Source of the DNA: Hymenobacter latericoloratus
Lineage (GTDB): Bacteria > Bacteroidota > Bacteroidia > Cytophagales > Hymenobacteraceae
Direction of reading: 5' to 3'
Assembly (NCBI RefSeq): GCF_014199535.1
Contig: NZ_JACHNV010000002.1
Coordinates: 496,001 to 560,000, forward strand
Length of the DNA: 64,000 nt
In this document: positions 33,544 through 41,537 of the stretch, piece by piece
Numbering within the stretch: position 1 is the stretch's first letter
How the letters are laid out: every line of letters starts with the position of its first letter
Made by a program: the position numbers and the translations under genes
Notes under the pieces: generated by a model
Told to the model about the DNA's origin: nothing
Database searches by the model: none
What the model saw: the letters and a program-made list of their open reading frames with translations, nothing else

Positions 33544-35838
33544 ATGGCGTTTGACTTAGAAATGATCAAGGCCGTGTACGATGGCATGGGCTCTCGCATT
33601 GAAGCCGCCCGTACCGCCGTTGGCCGCCCGCTTACCCTGACTGAAAAAATCCTGTACGCTCACCTGTACGGCGGCTCTGTTTCGCAGGCGTATGAGCGGG
33701 GCGTTTCCTACGTCGATTTCGCTCCGGACCGCGTAGCCATGCAGGACGCCACCGCCCAGATGGCCTTGCTCCAGTTCATGCAAGCTGGTAAGCCTCAGGT
33801 AGCCGTGCCCAGCACCGTGCACTGCGACCACCTGATTCAGGCAGAGCGCGGCGCCGACCAGGATTTGGCCGTAGCTAACTCCGAAAACAAGGAAGTATAT
33901 GACTTCCTGGCTTCGGTATCCAATAAATACGGCATCGGCTTCTGGAAGCCCGGTGCTGGTATCATTCACCAAGTAGTGCTCGAGAACTACGCCTTCCCCG
34001 GCGGCATGATGATCGGCACTGACTCGCACACCCCCAACGCCGGCGGCCTGGGCATGATTGCCATTGGGGTCGGCGGGGCCGATGCCGTGGACGTAATGTC
34101 GGGCATGGCCTGGGAGCTGAAGTTTCCGAAAGTAATTGGCGTGAAGCTGACCGGTAAGCTTTCGGGCTGGGCTTCGGCGAAAGACGTTATCCTGAAAGTA
34201 GCAGGCATCCTGACCGTAAAAGGCGGCACCGGCGCTATCGTGGAGTACTTCGGCGAGGGCGCCAACGCTCTGTCGGCCACGGGCAAAGGCACCATCTGCA
34301 ACATGGGTGCTGAAATCGGGGCTACCACTTCGGTGTTCAGCTACGACGAGAAGATGGGCGACTACCTGCGTGGCACCGGCCGCGCCGAAATTGCCGATGC
34401 CGCCGCCGCGGTAGCCCAGCACCTGCGCGCCGACGACGAGGTGTACGCCAACCCCGGTGCTTTCTACGATCAGCTGATCGAAATCAACCTCTCCGAGCTG
34501 GAGCCCTACGTGAACGGTCCGTTCACGCCGGACGCCGCCTGGCCCCTGTCGCAGTTTGCTGCGGCCGTGCGCGAGCACAACTGGCCCGCCAAGCTGGAAG
34601 TTGGTCTGATTGGTTCGTGCACCAACTCTTCCTACGAGGATATTACCCGCGCTGCCTCGGTTGCCAAGCAAGCCGCCGACAAGGGCCTGACAGTACAAGC
34701 CGAGTACACCGTAACGCCCGGCTCGGAGCTGGTGCGCTACACCGTGGAGCGCGACGGTCTGCTGGATACCTTCGCCCAGATGGGTGGGGTAGTACTGGCC
34801 AACGCCTGCGGTCCGTGCATCGGGCAGTGGGCTCGCCACATGGACGACATGAAGCGGCCTAACTCTATCATCACCTCGTTCAACCGCAACTTTGCCAAGC
34901 GCAACGACGGCAACCCAAACACCCACGCTTTCGTGGCCTCGCCCGAAATCGTAACGGCCTTCGCTATTGCCGGCGACCTGACTTTCAACCCCGTTACCGA
35001 CACGCTGACGACTAAGGACGGCCAGCAGGTGAAGCTCGATGAGCCCCAGGGCATCGAGCTGCCCCCGCGTGGTTTCGACGTGGAAGACGCTGGCTACCAG
35101 GCTCCCGCCGCCGATGGCTCGGGCGTTCAGGTAATCGTTGATCCGAACTCCGACCGTCTGGAGCTGCTGGAAGGCTTCAAGCCCTGGGAGGGGGTAGATC
35201 TGAAAGGTCTGCGTCTGCTCATCAAGGCGCAGGGCAAGTGCACCACCGACCACATTTCGATGGCCGGCCCCTGGCTGAAGTACCGCGGCCACCTCGACAA
35301 CATCTCCAACAACATGCTCATTGGGGCTATCAACGCCTTCAACGGCGAGGCTAACTCGGTGAAGGACGCCCTGACCCAGGGTACGCCGTACTCGGCCGTG
35401 CCGCAGGTAGCGCGTAACTACAAAGCGCTGGGCATTGGCTCGGTGGTAGTAGGCGACGAAAACTACGGGGAAGGCTCCTCGCGGGAGCACGCCGCCATGG
35501 AGCCCCGCCACCTGGGCGTGCGCGCCGTGCTGGTGAAGAGCTTCGCTCGTATCCACGAAACCAACCTGAAGAAGCAGGGCATGCTGGCCCTGACCTTCGC
35601 CAACAAAGCCGACTACGACCTGATCGAGGAAGACGATACCATCGACATCCTCGGCCTGACGGAGTTTGCCCCCGGCAAGCCCCTGCAGGTTCGTTTGCAC
35701 CACGCCGACGGCGACACTGACCTCATCACGGTAAACCACACCTACAATGAAGGTCAGATCGAATGGTTCAAAGCCGGCTCGGCCCTGAACCTGATCCGGA
35801 TGAAAGAATCGGGCGCGGCGCAACTGTCGCAGAAGTAA
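33544..35838 (+). CDS. acn: Aconitate hydratase
   Basis: Aconitase isomerises citrate and isocitrate in the TCA cycle with a [4Fe-4S] cluster. The 764 residues match the mitochondrial-type enzyme in length. Cluster ligands are the Cys of [11 protein letters not shown] and the pair in ACGPCIGQW. Substrate motifs include [11 protein letters not shown] and the C-terminal swivel-domain [17 protein letters not shown]. It stands alone, with its own promoter and terminator. Confidence 0.97.
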   Translation: MAFDLEMIKAVYDGMGSRIEAARTAVGRPLTLTEKILYAHLYGGSVSQAYERGVSYVDFAPDRVAMQDATAQMALLQFMQAGKPQVAVPSTVHCDHLIQAERGADQDLAVANSENKEVYDFLASVSNKYGIGFWKPGAGIIHQVVLENYAFPGGMMIGTDSHTPNAGGLGMIAIGVGGADAVDVMSGMAWELKFPKVIGVKLTGKLSGWASAKDVILKVAGILTVKGGTGAIVEYFGEGANALSATGKGTICNMGAEIGATTSVFSYDEKMGDYLRGTGRAEIADAAAAVAQHLRADDEVYANPGAFYDQLIEINLSELEPYVNGPFTPDAAWPLSQFAAAVREHNWPAKLEVGLIGSCTNSSYEDITRAASVAKQAADKGLTVQAEYTVTPGSELVRYTVERDGLLDTFAQMGGVVLANACGPCIGQWARHMDDMKRPNSIITSFNRNFAKRNDGNPNTHAFVASPEIVTAFAIAGDLTFNPVTDTLTTKDGQQVKLDEPQGIELPPRGFDVEDAGYQAPAADGSGVQVIVDPNSDRLELLEGFKPWEGVDLKGLRLLIKAQGKCTTDHISMAGPWLKYRGHLDNISNNMLIGAINAFNGEANSVKDALTQGTPYSAVPQVARNYKALGIGSVVVGDENYGEGSSREHAAMEPRHLGVRAVLVKSFARIHETNLKKQGMLALTFANKADYDLIEEDDTIDILGLTEFAPGKPLQVRLHHADGDTDLITVNHTYNEGQIEWFKAGSALNLIRMKESGAAQLSQK

Positions 35839-35857
35839 TTCCAGCATTAGTTTTCTG

Positions 35858-35892
35858 AAAAAGGCCGCTCCAGTTTCTGGGGCGGCCTTTTT
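35858..35892 (+). terminator. Terminator after aconitase
   Basis: AAAAAGGCCGCTCC (35858-35871) pairs with 35879-35892 (one G-T pair) and ends in five T. The next gene begins four bases later, so that gene depends on read-through or an internal promoter. Confidence 0.88.
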
Positions 35893-35895
35893 ATA

Positions 35896-36831
35896 ATGAT
35901 CAAAAATCATATGAGTAGATACGAACTACATGCCAATCTATCTGAAAAGCAAATAGAGTCTGATTTAGCAGGATACATGGGTTGGATTTCCAAGTCCACT
36001 CCATTTAGACTAATAGATATAGATGAGCAGATAACAGGCTCAGATAAAATGATGTTGAATAATGGATTTGCATTCTATATGCAATTCAAGAAGTCGAAGG
36101 GTTTAAAATCGATTTCTGAAATTGCATCTTCAACAAGAAAAAATAGGAGTGCTCTAGAAGACATAAGGGAGTTTAGACATAAGAAACATTTACCTGATGA
36201 TCCTACGCTCTATTTTAAGCTGAGGGAGAAAGCGCAGCACGCATATGATTATCAACATAATATATTACTTAAGTTTGCGAACCAAGCATATTCTCAAGCT
36301 TTTTATGTGGCTCCACTTATTTTAGATAAAGAAGAGTATTATAGATGCTTATTTGACTCAGCTAATAGATATGTGGACTTTCCATTTTATTATTATGATT
36401 TACAATATCATGTTAAAAATTGGATTTCTTATATTAGCTATGTGCCTATATTAAAAAATCATATTTCAATAATACCTCATGAATCTGTGAATACTTGTGA
36501 GCATTACTATTCATATTCTACGGTCGGAACTGACATAGGGTGGCATTCACCGGAGTTGCTATCTGAGCGCCCTTCTAGACTAAGCGACATTTTGTCACAG
36601 GAGCTATTTGCTTTGATTAATAATACCGAAAGATTTGTTCCTTTAAATCAGCTGTACGGAGCAATAACATCTATATATGAAGCTGGTGACATAACGTATA
36701 ATAGCTCTTTGTTAGATGATATTACTGACATCGAAAGGTTGCAGGTTTTCGGAAGAGAACTGTATAAGAACTATGGTATTAGGCAACTGATATGTGCTGT
36801 TAATATCGAGTCTATAAATAAATTAAAATGA
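35896..36831 (+). CDS. AT-rich orphan gene, possible PD-(D/E)XK nuclease-like protein
   Basis: The gene is about one-third G+C (18 of 60 bases in the line from 36241) against roughly 60 percent in its neighbours, and uses A/T-ending codons. The 311-residue product is soluble and has no signal peptide. The motif spacing ...IDEQITGSDK...FAFYMQFKKS (E44, D50, Q63, K65) resembles the E-x-D-(Q/E)-x-K core of PD-(D/E)XK nucleases. FYVAPLILDKEEYY and WHSPELLSE recall unnamed conserved proteins with the same layout. No catalytic function is proven. The start could also be the ATG at 35911. Confidence 0.7.
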   Translation: MIKNHMSRYELHANLSEKQIESDLAGYMGWISKSTPFRLIDIDEQITGSDKMMLNNGFAFYMQFKKSKGLKSISEIASSTRKNRSALEDIREFRHKKHLPDDPTLYFKLREKAQHAYDYQHNILLKFANQAYSQAFYVAPLILDKEEYYRCLFDSANRYVDFPFYYYDLQYHVKNWISYISYVPILKNHISIIPHESVNTCEHYYSYSTVGTDIGWHSPELLSERPSRLSDILSQELFALINNTERFVPLNQLYGAITSIYEAGDITYNSSLLDDITDIERLQVFGRELYKNYGIRQLICAVNIESINKLK

Positions 36832-36864
36832 GAGTTGAATTTATTAAATATCACTTCCCATAAT

Positions 36865-37905
36865 ATGAATTGGCTTCACGCGCTTTACATATGTTTGTTA
36901 TTATTGTTGCTTGCCGCCTACCCCCTGCGGGCGCAGCAAACCTATGTAGTCGATGATTTCTCACCGGGCTACTTCGGCAAAATCTACATTCAAGATACGG
37001 CGGAGGTGTTCAGTCCCGGCTGGGTTGCCATTTACGACAAGAAGACGAAGAAAGAAGTAGTCAAGATTGAGTCGGAAGAGTTGGCGCTGTCCCTGCATAA
37101 CGGCAAAGTGCAGTCCAATATTCAGGAGGTGCCTTACGGCGAGCAGAGCCTGATTATCAGTGAGGATTTTAACTTCGACGGCCGGCCCGACCTTGCCATT
37201 GAAGATGGGCAGAACAGCTGCTACCACGGTCCTTCTTTCCAGATTTACCTGGATCTGCCCACGGGTCTGAAGCACAGCCAGGCGTTTACGGATCTGGCCC
37301 AGGACTACTGTGGTATGTTTCAGGTAGATGCCAAAACCAAGCGCCTCTACACCTCAACCAAGAGTGGGTGCTGCTGGCACCAGGACTCAGAGTTCATTAT
37401 TCGCAATGGGGAGCCGTTTCTGGTGCGTCAGGTGGAAATGGACATGATGCGGTTTCCATTCCAGACGACTACCACCACTACCTGGAGCGGTACCCGCATG
37501 GTGCAGACCACCAGCCAGGAACTGTATCTGGAGGACGAAAGCACCCGGGTAGTCTGCTCATTTCAGGTTGCTGGCAATGGCAAGCAAGCCGTGCTATTCA
37601 CCACCGATAATGACCTGGCGTTGTACTACGCCCTGCTGCGAAAAGATGGGCAGTTGGAATTTACTTATCCTGAGTTTGGAGCTGAAACCGACAAGTTTAC
37701 TATTCAGGTAGCTTCTGGCATCACCAAGTTGCGCTTTGCGAATAAGAGTGCTCAGTACACCGTGCAACAAGCCTCCAATGGCGCGCTCAGCATTCAGGTG
37801 AAAGTAGGGGGTAGGGTAGTGGAGCTACGGGAGCAACCAGGCACCCGTAAAGGCAGCCTGCAGCCCTTGCTGAAGCTGAAGCCGGAAAACCTGAGTCGGA
37901 TCTAA
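36865..37905 (+). CDS. XAC2610-like secreted protein
   Basis: The 346 residues start with a signal peptide (MNWLHALYICLLLLLLAAYPLRAQ). The region SEDFNFDGRPDLAIEDGQNS, then GPSFQIYLDLPTG and KSGCCWH, matches the layout of XAC2610-related proteins, whose function is poorly known. The tail (about 240-340) is a small beta domain. G+C is again near the genome average, so the foreign segment ends just upstream. A TTG at 36835 could extend it, but the signal peptide begins at the ATG. Confidence 0.75.
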   Translation: MNWLHALYICLLLLLLAAYPLRAQQTYVVDDFSPGYFGKIYIQDTAEVFSPGWVAIYDKKTKKEVVKIESEELALSLHNGKVQSNIQEVPYGEQSLIISEDFNFDGRPDLAIEDGQNSCYHGPSFQIYLDLPTGLKHSQAFTDLAQDYCGMFQVDAKTKRLYTSTKSGCCWHQDSEFIIRNGEPFLVRQVEMDMMRFPFQTTTTTTWSGTRMVQTTSQELYLEDESTRVVCSFQVAGNGKQAVLFTTDNDLALYYALLRKDGQLEFTYPEFGAETDKFTIQVASGITKLRFANKSAQYTVQQASNGALSIQVKVGGRVVELREQPGTRKGSLQPLLKLKPENLSRI

Positions 37906-37976
37906 CGAGCAGCTGGGAAGCGAAAGTTTAATGATGAAGTGGTTTATCAGGTAGTAATGTTATTAGTTTATGAAAC

Positions 37977-38008
37977 TTTGAAATACAAAGTACTTTACAA
38001 TATGTTTG
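37977..38008 (+). promoter_or_regulatory. Near-ideal promoter of the xrtK operon
   Basis: TTTG (37977-37980), exactly 20 bases, then TATGTTTG (38001-38008). Both boxes match the Bacteroidetes consensus perfectly. Initiation near 38015 puts the start codon at 38045 and excludes the earlier in-frame candidate at 38006. Confidence 0.7.
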
Positions 38009-38044
38009 TGCGTTCATTACTGTGTTCGTCTTTATCAGCTAGCT

Positions 38045-38587
38045 ATGAATACCTCACGCACAAAAGCCTCAGTGCTATATGGCAGCATAGGAGCTGGCTT
38101 TTTGCTCTTAAAGTTTGCTTACGCCGACGCTACATCCACTGACCTGTTGTGGCTGTTGGGCCCCACGAATGCTTTAGTAGGAGGGGCGCTAGGCTCTGGT
38201 TCCTTCTTTGATCCGGCCCAAGGATTCGTGCATCCCGATCTACAGTTCACCATCGACAAGTCCTGCTCAGGCTTCAACTTCTGGTTGGTATGCACAGGCT
38301 TGCTGCTTGCTATTGGGGGGCGGTACGCTGGGCCTGGCAAACGGCTAGGGGCCGGGTGGCTGTTGAGCTTGCCCGTGCTTGGCTACCTAATAACCATACT
38401 GGTGAATGCCTCCCGCATTTTGTCGGCGGTGGCCCTGCAGCGGCTTATTCCGGGGCTCGGACAGCGCTACGCCTGGGCGCATCAGGCAGAAGGCGTGCTG
38501 GTGTATCTGTTTTTTCTGATTCTTATCTACGGCGGCTTCCGGCTGCTTTGCTCCCGCTACCTCGTTTCCTATGCAAAACCTGCTTAA
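38045..38587 (+). CDS. xrtK: Exosortase K
   Basis: Exosortases are integral membrane cysteine proteases/transpeptidases that cut proteins at a C-terminal sorting signal. The 180 residues have several membrane segments and the invariant triad in order: Cys 74 in DKSCSGFNFW, Arg 124 in NASRI and His 146 in HQAEGVLVY. The short length without extra domains and the adjoining MSEP-CTERM gene identify the XrtK type. Its last 17 bases overlap the start of the target gene, so the two are translated together. The start is placed by the promoter at 37977. Confidence 0.92.
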   Translation: MNTSRTKASVLYGSIGAGFLLLKFAYADATSTDLLWLLGPTNALVGGALGSGSFFDPAQGFVHPDLQFTIDKSCSGFNFWLVCTGLLLAIGGRYAGPGKRLGAGWLLSLPVLGYLITILVNASRILSAVALQRLIPGLGQRYAWAHQAEGVLVYLFFLILIYGGFRLLCSRYLVSYAKPA

Positions 38588-41420
38588 TCCGAAATGGCTG
38601 TTTGTGCTCAATACGCTTCCGCTGGTCGTGCTGGCGTTGTTGTTGGGCGCGGAGTATGGTGTTATTCATACCCTGTTACCCCCTGATAGTAAGAAGCTGT
38701 GGCTGGTGCTGGGCAGTTTGTTGGTTGGCTTAGGGGTAGTGCACGCAGGCTACGCTGGGTGGCAACTAAAGCGTAAGCAGCCCCTGCCAGCACTTTACGG
38801 TGCGCTGACTTTGGCCGCATATATAGCGTTCCTGTACCTATACGGATACCACCTGGACCACTTATTCCCGCGGGAGGTGCCGCGCTGGATGGTGCCGGGC
38901 GAAATGCCGCTGTATGCTGGCACTTTCCTGATGCCCACCCTCGCGCATGCCGCCCTCGTCATTCTGCTCAACTTAACCCCAGCCGACCAGCCCCACCGGG
39001 CCCTGCCCAATTTTGGAGTTGCCCTGGCCGTGCCGGTCGGCGCCTACCTATTCGGGCAACTGGTGCTCCCGTGGTGGCGAGTGCCCGGGGGCCAGTTTGG
39101 GCAACACGCGCTGGTCGTGCTGTTCATAACCGGAACCCTGGTTTTCCTGTTTTTCCTGGCCCGCGGCGTGTATATTCTGCTGACCCGAAAAGCGGGGGTG
39201 TGGGCTGAGTATCAACTCCTCTGGAAGGTGCTGATTACGTTGGTGATGCCGGTGCTCGGGCTGCTGGTTAATTCAGGAGTTCTTTTTAGAGACTTAGGAG
39301 CCCCTGCCAGCGGCATCTTCGGGAATTTCCACGGTTGGTGGTTTTATGGGCTGGCCGTACTGAACGGGGCGCTGCTGTGCGTGCCCGCCCCGACGGATAA
39401 GTGGTGGCGCCTAGCCTTGCTGGCCGGCCGAAGCTTCACACTGGCTTATACACTGTACTTTTTTCTCGTCTTCCTGCCGTTCCTACCCCTATCCGTCGTT
39501 GCAGTGGTGGCCGTAGGGGTTGGCTTCCTGATGCTGACGCCCCTGTTGTTGCTACTGGTGCATTTGCGCGAGCTAAGTCAGGACGTGGAGGTACTACGAA
39601 CGTATTTCTCACGCCGACTTGTGATAGGAGTATTGATTGCCAGCAGCCTATTGCTGCCCCTGGGCATTACGGCCAACTATCTGTACTGTCGCCAGGCCCT
39701 GCACCAAGCCCTGGCCTATATCTACACTCCGGATTACAGCAAGCCTACCCCTCAAATTAATGCCAACCCGTTACTCTATACCCTGGAGCGGGTGCGGGCG
39801 CACAAGGACCCTAGTGCCAGTGTTTTCGGAAGCGAGCTGCCGTATCTCTCCACTTACTTCAACTGGTTGGTGCTCGATAACCTCACGCTGTCAGAAGAAA
39901 AGTTGCAGCGACTGGAGCAAGTGTTCGGCAGTGAGCGGCCGGTGTATAACCGGGAACAATTTCAAAGGGAGGAGCCCGAGGAGGAATCACGCCCCCAGCT
40001 AACCAAGCTAACCAGCCGCAGCCACTACGATGCCCGGCAGGCGGCCTGGAGCAGCTGGGTAGATCTGGAAATTACCAATCCAGACCAGTGGGGCAATGCG
40101 GAATACCACACCACACTAGCGCTGCCCTTAGGCTGCTGGGTGCAGGAGTACTACCTGGATATGCACGGCCGCCGCGAAAAAGGCATTCTGGCCGAAAAGA
40201 AATCGGCTATGTGGGTATTTGCGCAAATCCGGAATGAGCAGCGCGACCCTGGCATTCTGTACTACCTTACAGGCAACCGGCTAGCCCTGCGCGTATTCCC
40301 GTTTGCGGCCCGGGAGGTGCGACGCACCGGTTTTCGGGTGCTGCACAAAGAGCCCGTAGCTCTACAGATTGCCGGACAGACGGTGCAACTGGGCGAAGTG
40401 GCTGCTTCCGCTACTCAACCACTTCGGCAATCTGTTACTACCTCCGGTGGGCAAGTGGTATATCTGAGTGCCACCGCCAAGCAAGCCCTACCGCTAGTAC
40501 AGCGTCGGCCTTATTACCACTTTTTGCTTGATGCCTCAGCTACTGCAAGCGCAAAGCCCACGGTGTATCAGCAACGCATAGAGAGCTTTCTGCAGCAACG
40601 GCCGGGTGCCAAAGCTACCGCCCGTTATAGTCTGGTGAATAGCGAAATAACCACCTTGCCTGCCGGAACAGATTGGCTATCTGCCTGGCAAGCAACACCA
40701 GCTACTGGGGGCTACTACCTGGAAGGGGCTATGCAACGCCTCTTAGCGGAAGCCTGGCTCCACCCAACTCCGGAGTATCCCGTGCTGGTAACCGTTACAG
40801 GGTCGTTGGAGTGGGCAGTGCTGCCCGCCAATTTTGCTGCGTTGCAGGCGGCTACTCCTGAGCAGTCTACCTTTCTGGTGTTGGCCGCCGATGGCTCCGC
40901 CCAGGCTCATTCTTTGCTGCAGCATTCCAGTCAGCCGCTCCTGCCAACCGAAACCCCGGCGGAGGGTAGGGCCGTACGGGCCTGGCCGACGGCTGAGCAG
41001 CCCCGCGCCTACCTGCCCGACAACGAGCAACCCTCGGTGGTGCTAGGGGCAGAAACATTCTACCTACCCCCTGCGCTGGGGCAAACCTGGCAGGATGGCT
41101 TGTGGCTGCAGGGCTACCAGCTATACCAGGCACGCAACCCCGCTGCCGCCGAGCCCATGCGCCTGGCAGCCATTCGGGGCAGCTTCCGGTCGGGCATTCT
41201 GAGCCCGCTTACTTCCTACCTGGCTCTGGAGAACGAAGCCCAGAAAGCCGCCCTGCTGCGCAAGCAGAACGAGGTGCTAGCCGGCAACGCCGCCTTGGAT
41301 GTTGATGATGACGTGCAGCGCATGTCGGAGCCGGAATTGTGGGTATTGCTGCTAGCGGTAGGGATATGGGGGCTGCGAAACTGGTATCGGCATCAGAAAG
41401 GGGTCGCCCTAGCGAAGTAG
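38571..41420 (+). CDS. MSEP-CTERM protein, presumed XrtK substrate
   Basis: The 949 residues begin with about ten membrane segments (to about 375). A large soluble part follows, whose region 480-600 (GILAEKKSAMWVFAQIRNEQ...RDPGILYY...RVFPFAAREVRRTGF) looks like a VIT domain of the inter-alpha-trypsin inhibitor type. It ends in the sorting signal MSEPELW (918-924), a hydrophobic helix and a basic tail (RNWYRHQKG). The motif and overlap with xrtK make it the dedicated target. If XrtK cuts at MSEP, the large domain would be released or re-anchored. Its biological role is unknown. Confidence 0.9.
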   Translation: MQNLLNPKWLFVLNTLPLVVLALLLGAEYGVIHTLLPPDSKKLWLVLGSLLVGLGVVHAGYAGWQLKRKQPLPALYGALTLAAYIAFLYLYGYHLDHLFPREVPRWMVPGEMPLYAGTFLMPTLAHAALVILLNLTPADQPHRALPNFGVALAVPVGAYLFGQLVLPWWRVPGGQFGQHALVVLFITGTLVFLFFLARGVYILLTRKAGVWAEYQLLWKVLITLVMPVLGLLVNSGVLFRDLGAPASGIFGNFHGWWFYGLAVLNGALLCVPAPTDKWWRLALLAGRSFTLAYTLYFFLVFLPFLPLSVVAVVAVGVGFLMLTPLLLLLVHLRELSQDVEVLRTYFSRRLVIGVLIASSLLLPLGITANYLYCRQALHQALAYIYTPDYSKPTPQINANPLLYTLERVRAHKDPSASVFGSELPYLSTYFNWLVLDNLTLSEEKLQRLEQVFGSERPVYNREQFQREEPEEESRPQLTKLTSRSHYDARQAAWSSWVDLEITNPDQWGNAEYHTTLALPLGCWVQEYYLDMHGRREKGILAEKKSAMWVFAQIRNEQRDPGILYYLTGNRLALRVFPFAAREVRRTGFRVLHKEPVALQIAGQTVQLGEVAASATQPLRQSVTTSGGQVVYLSATAKQALPLVQRRPYYHFLLDASATASAKPTVYQQRIESFLQQRPGAKATARYSLVNSEITTLPAGTDWLSAWQATPATGGYYLEGAMQRLLAEAWLHPTPEYPVLVTVTGSLEWAVLPANFAALQAATPEQSTFLVLAADGSAQAHSLLQHSSQPLLPTETPAEGRAVRAWPTAEQPRAYLPDNEQPSVVLGAETFYLPPALGQTWQDGLWLQGYQLYQARNPAAAEPMRLAAIRGSFRSGILSPLTSYLALENEAQKAALLRKQNEVLAGNAALDVDDDVQRMSEPELWVLLLAVGIWGLRNWYRHQKGVALAK

Positions 41421-41488
41421 GCCGAATAGCCGCTGTTGGGCAGTAGAGCAGAACAATCATAAAAGTGAACCGCCGAGCTTCGGCCGCT

Positions 41489-41496
41489 TACCTTTG
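41489..41496 (+). promoter_or_regulatory. Predicted -7 box upstream of the TonB receptor
   Basis: TACCTTTG is a perfect match to the -7 element TAnnTTTG, 41 bases before the ATG. No good TTTG lies at the expected distance upstream. Confidence 0.4.
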
Positions 41497-41537
41497 CGCC
41501 GCGTGGTTTCCCGCCGATTCTGCCGCGCCGTTCCTGC

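Noticed and set aside
33556..35910. Minus-strand open frame of 784 codons opposite aconitase
   Set aside because: It is the reverse frame of a conserved high-GC gene; the plus strand has all aconitase motifs, and the minus product has no known feature.
37939..38142. Short plus-strand frame at the start of xrtK
   Set aside because: It overlaps the best promoter in the window and runs in another frame into xrtK, with no motif of its own.
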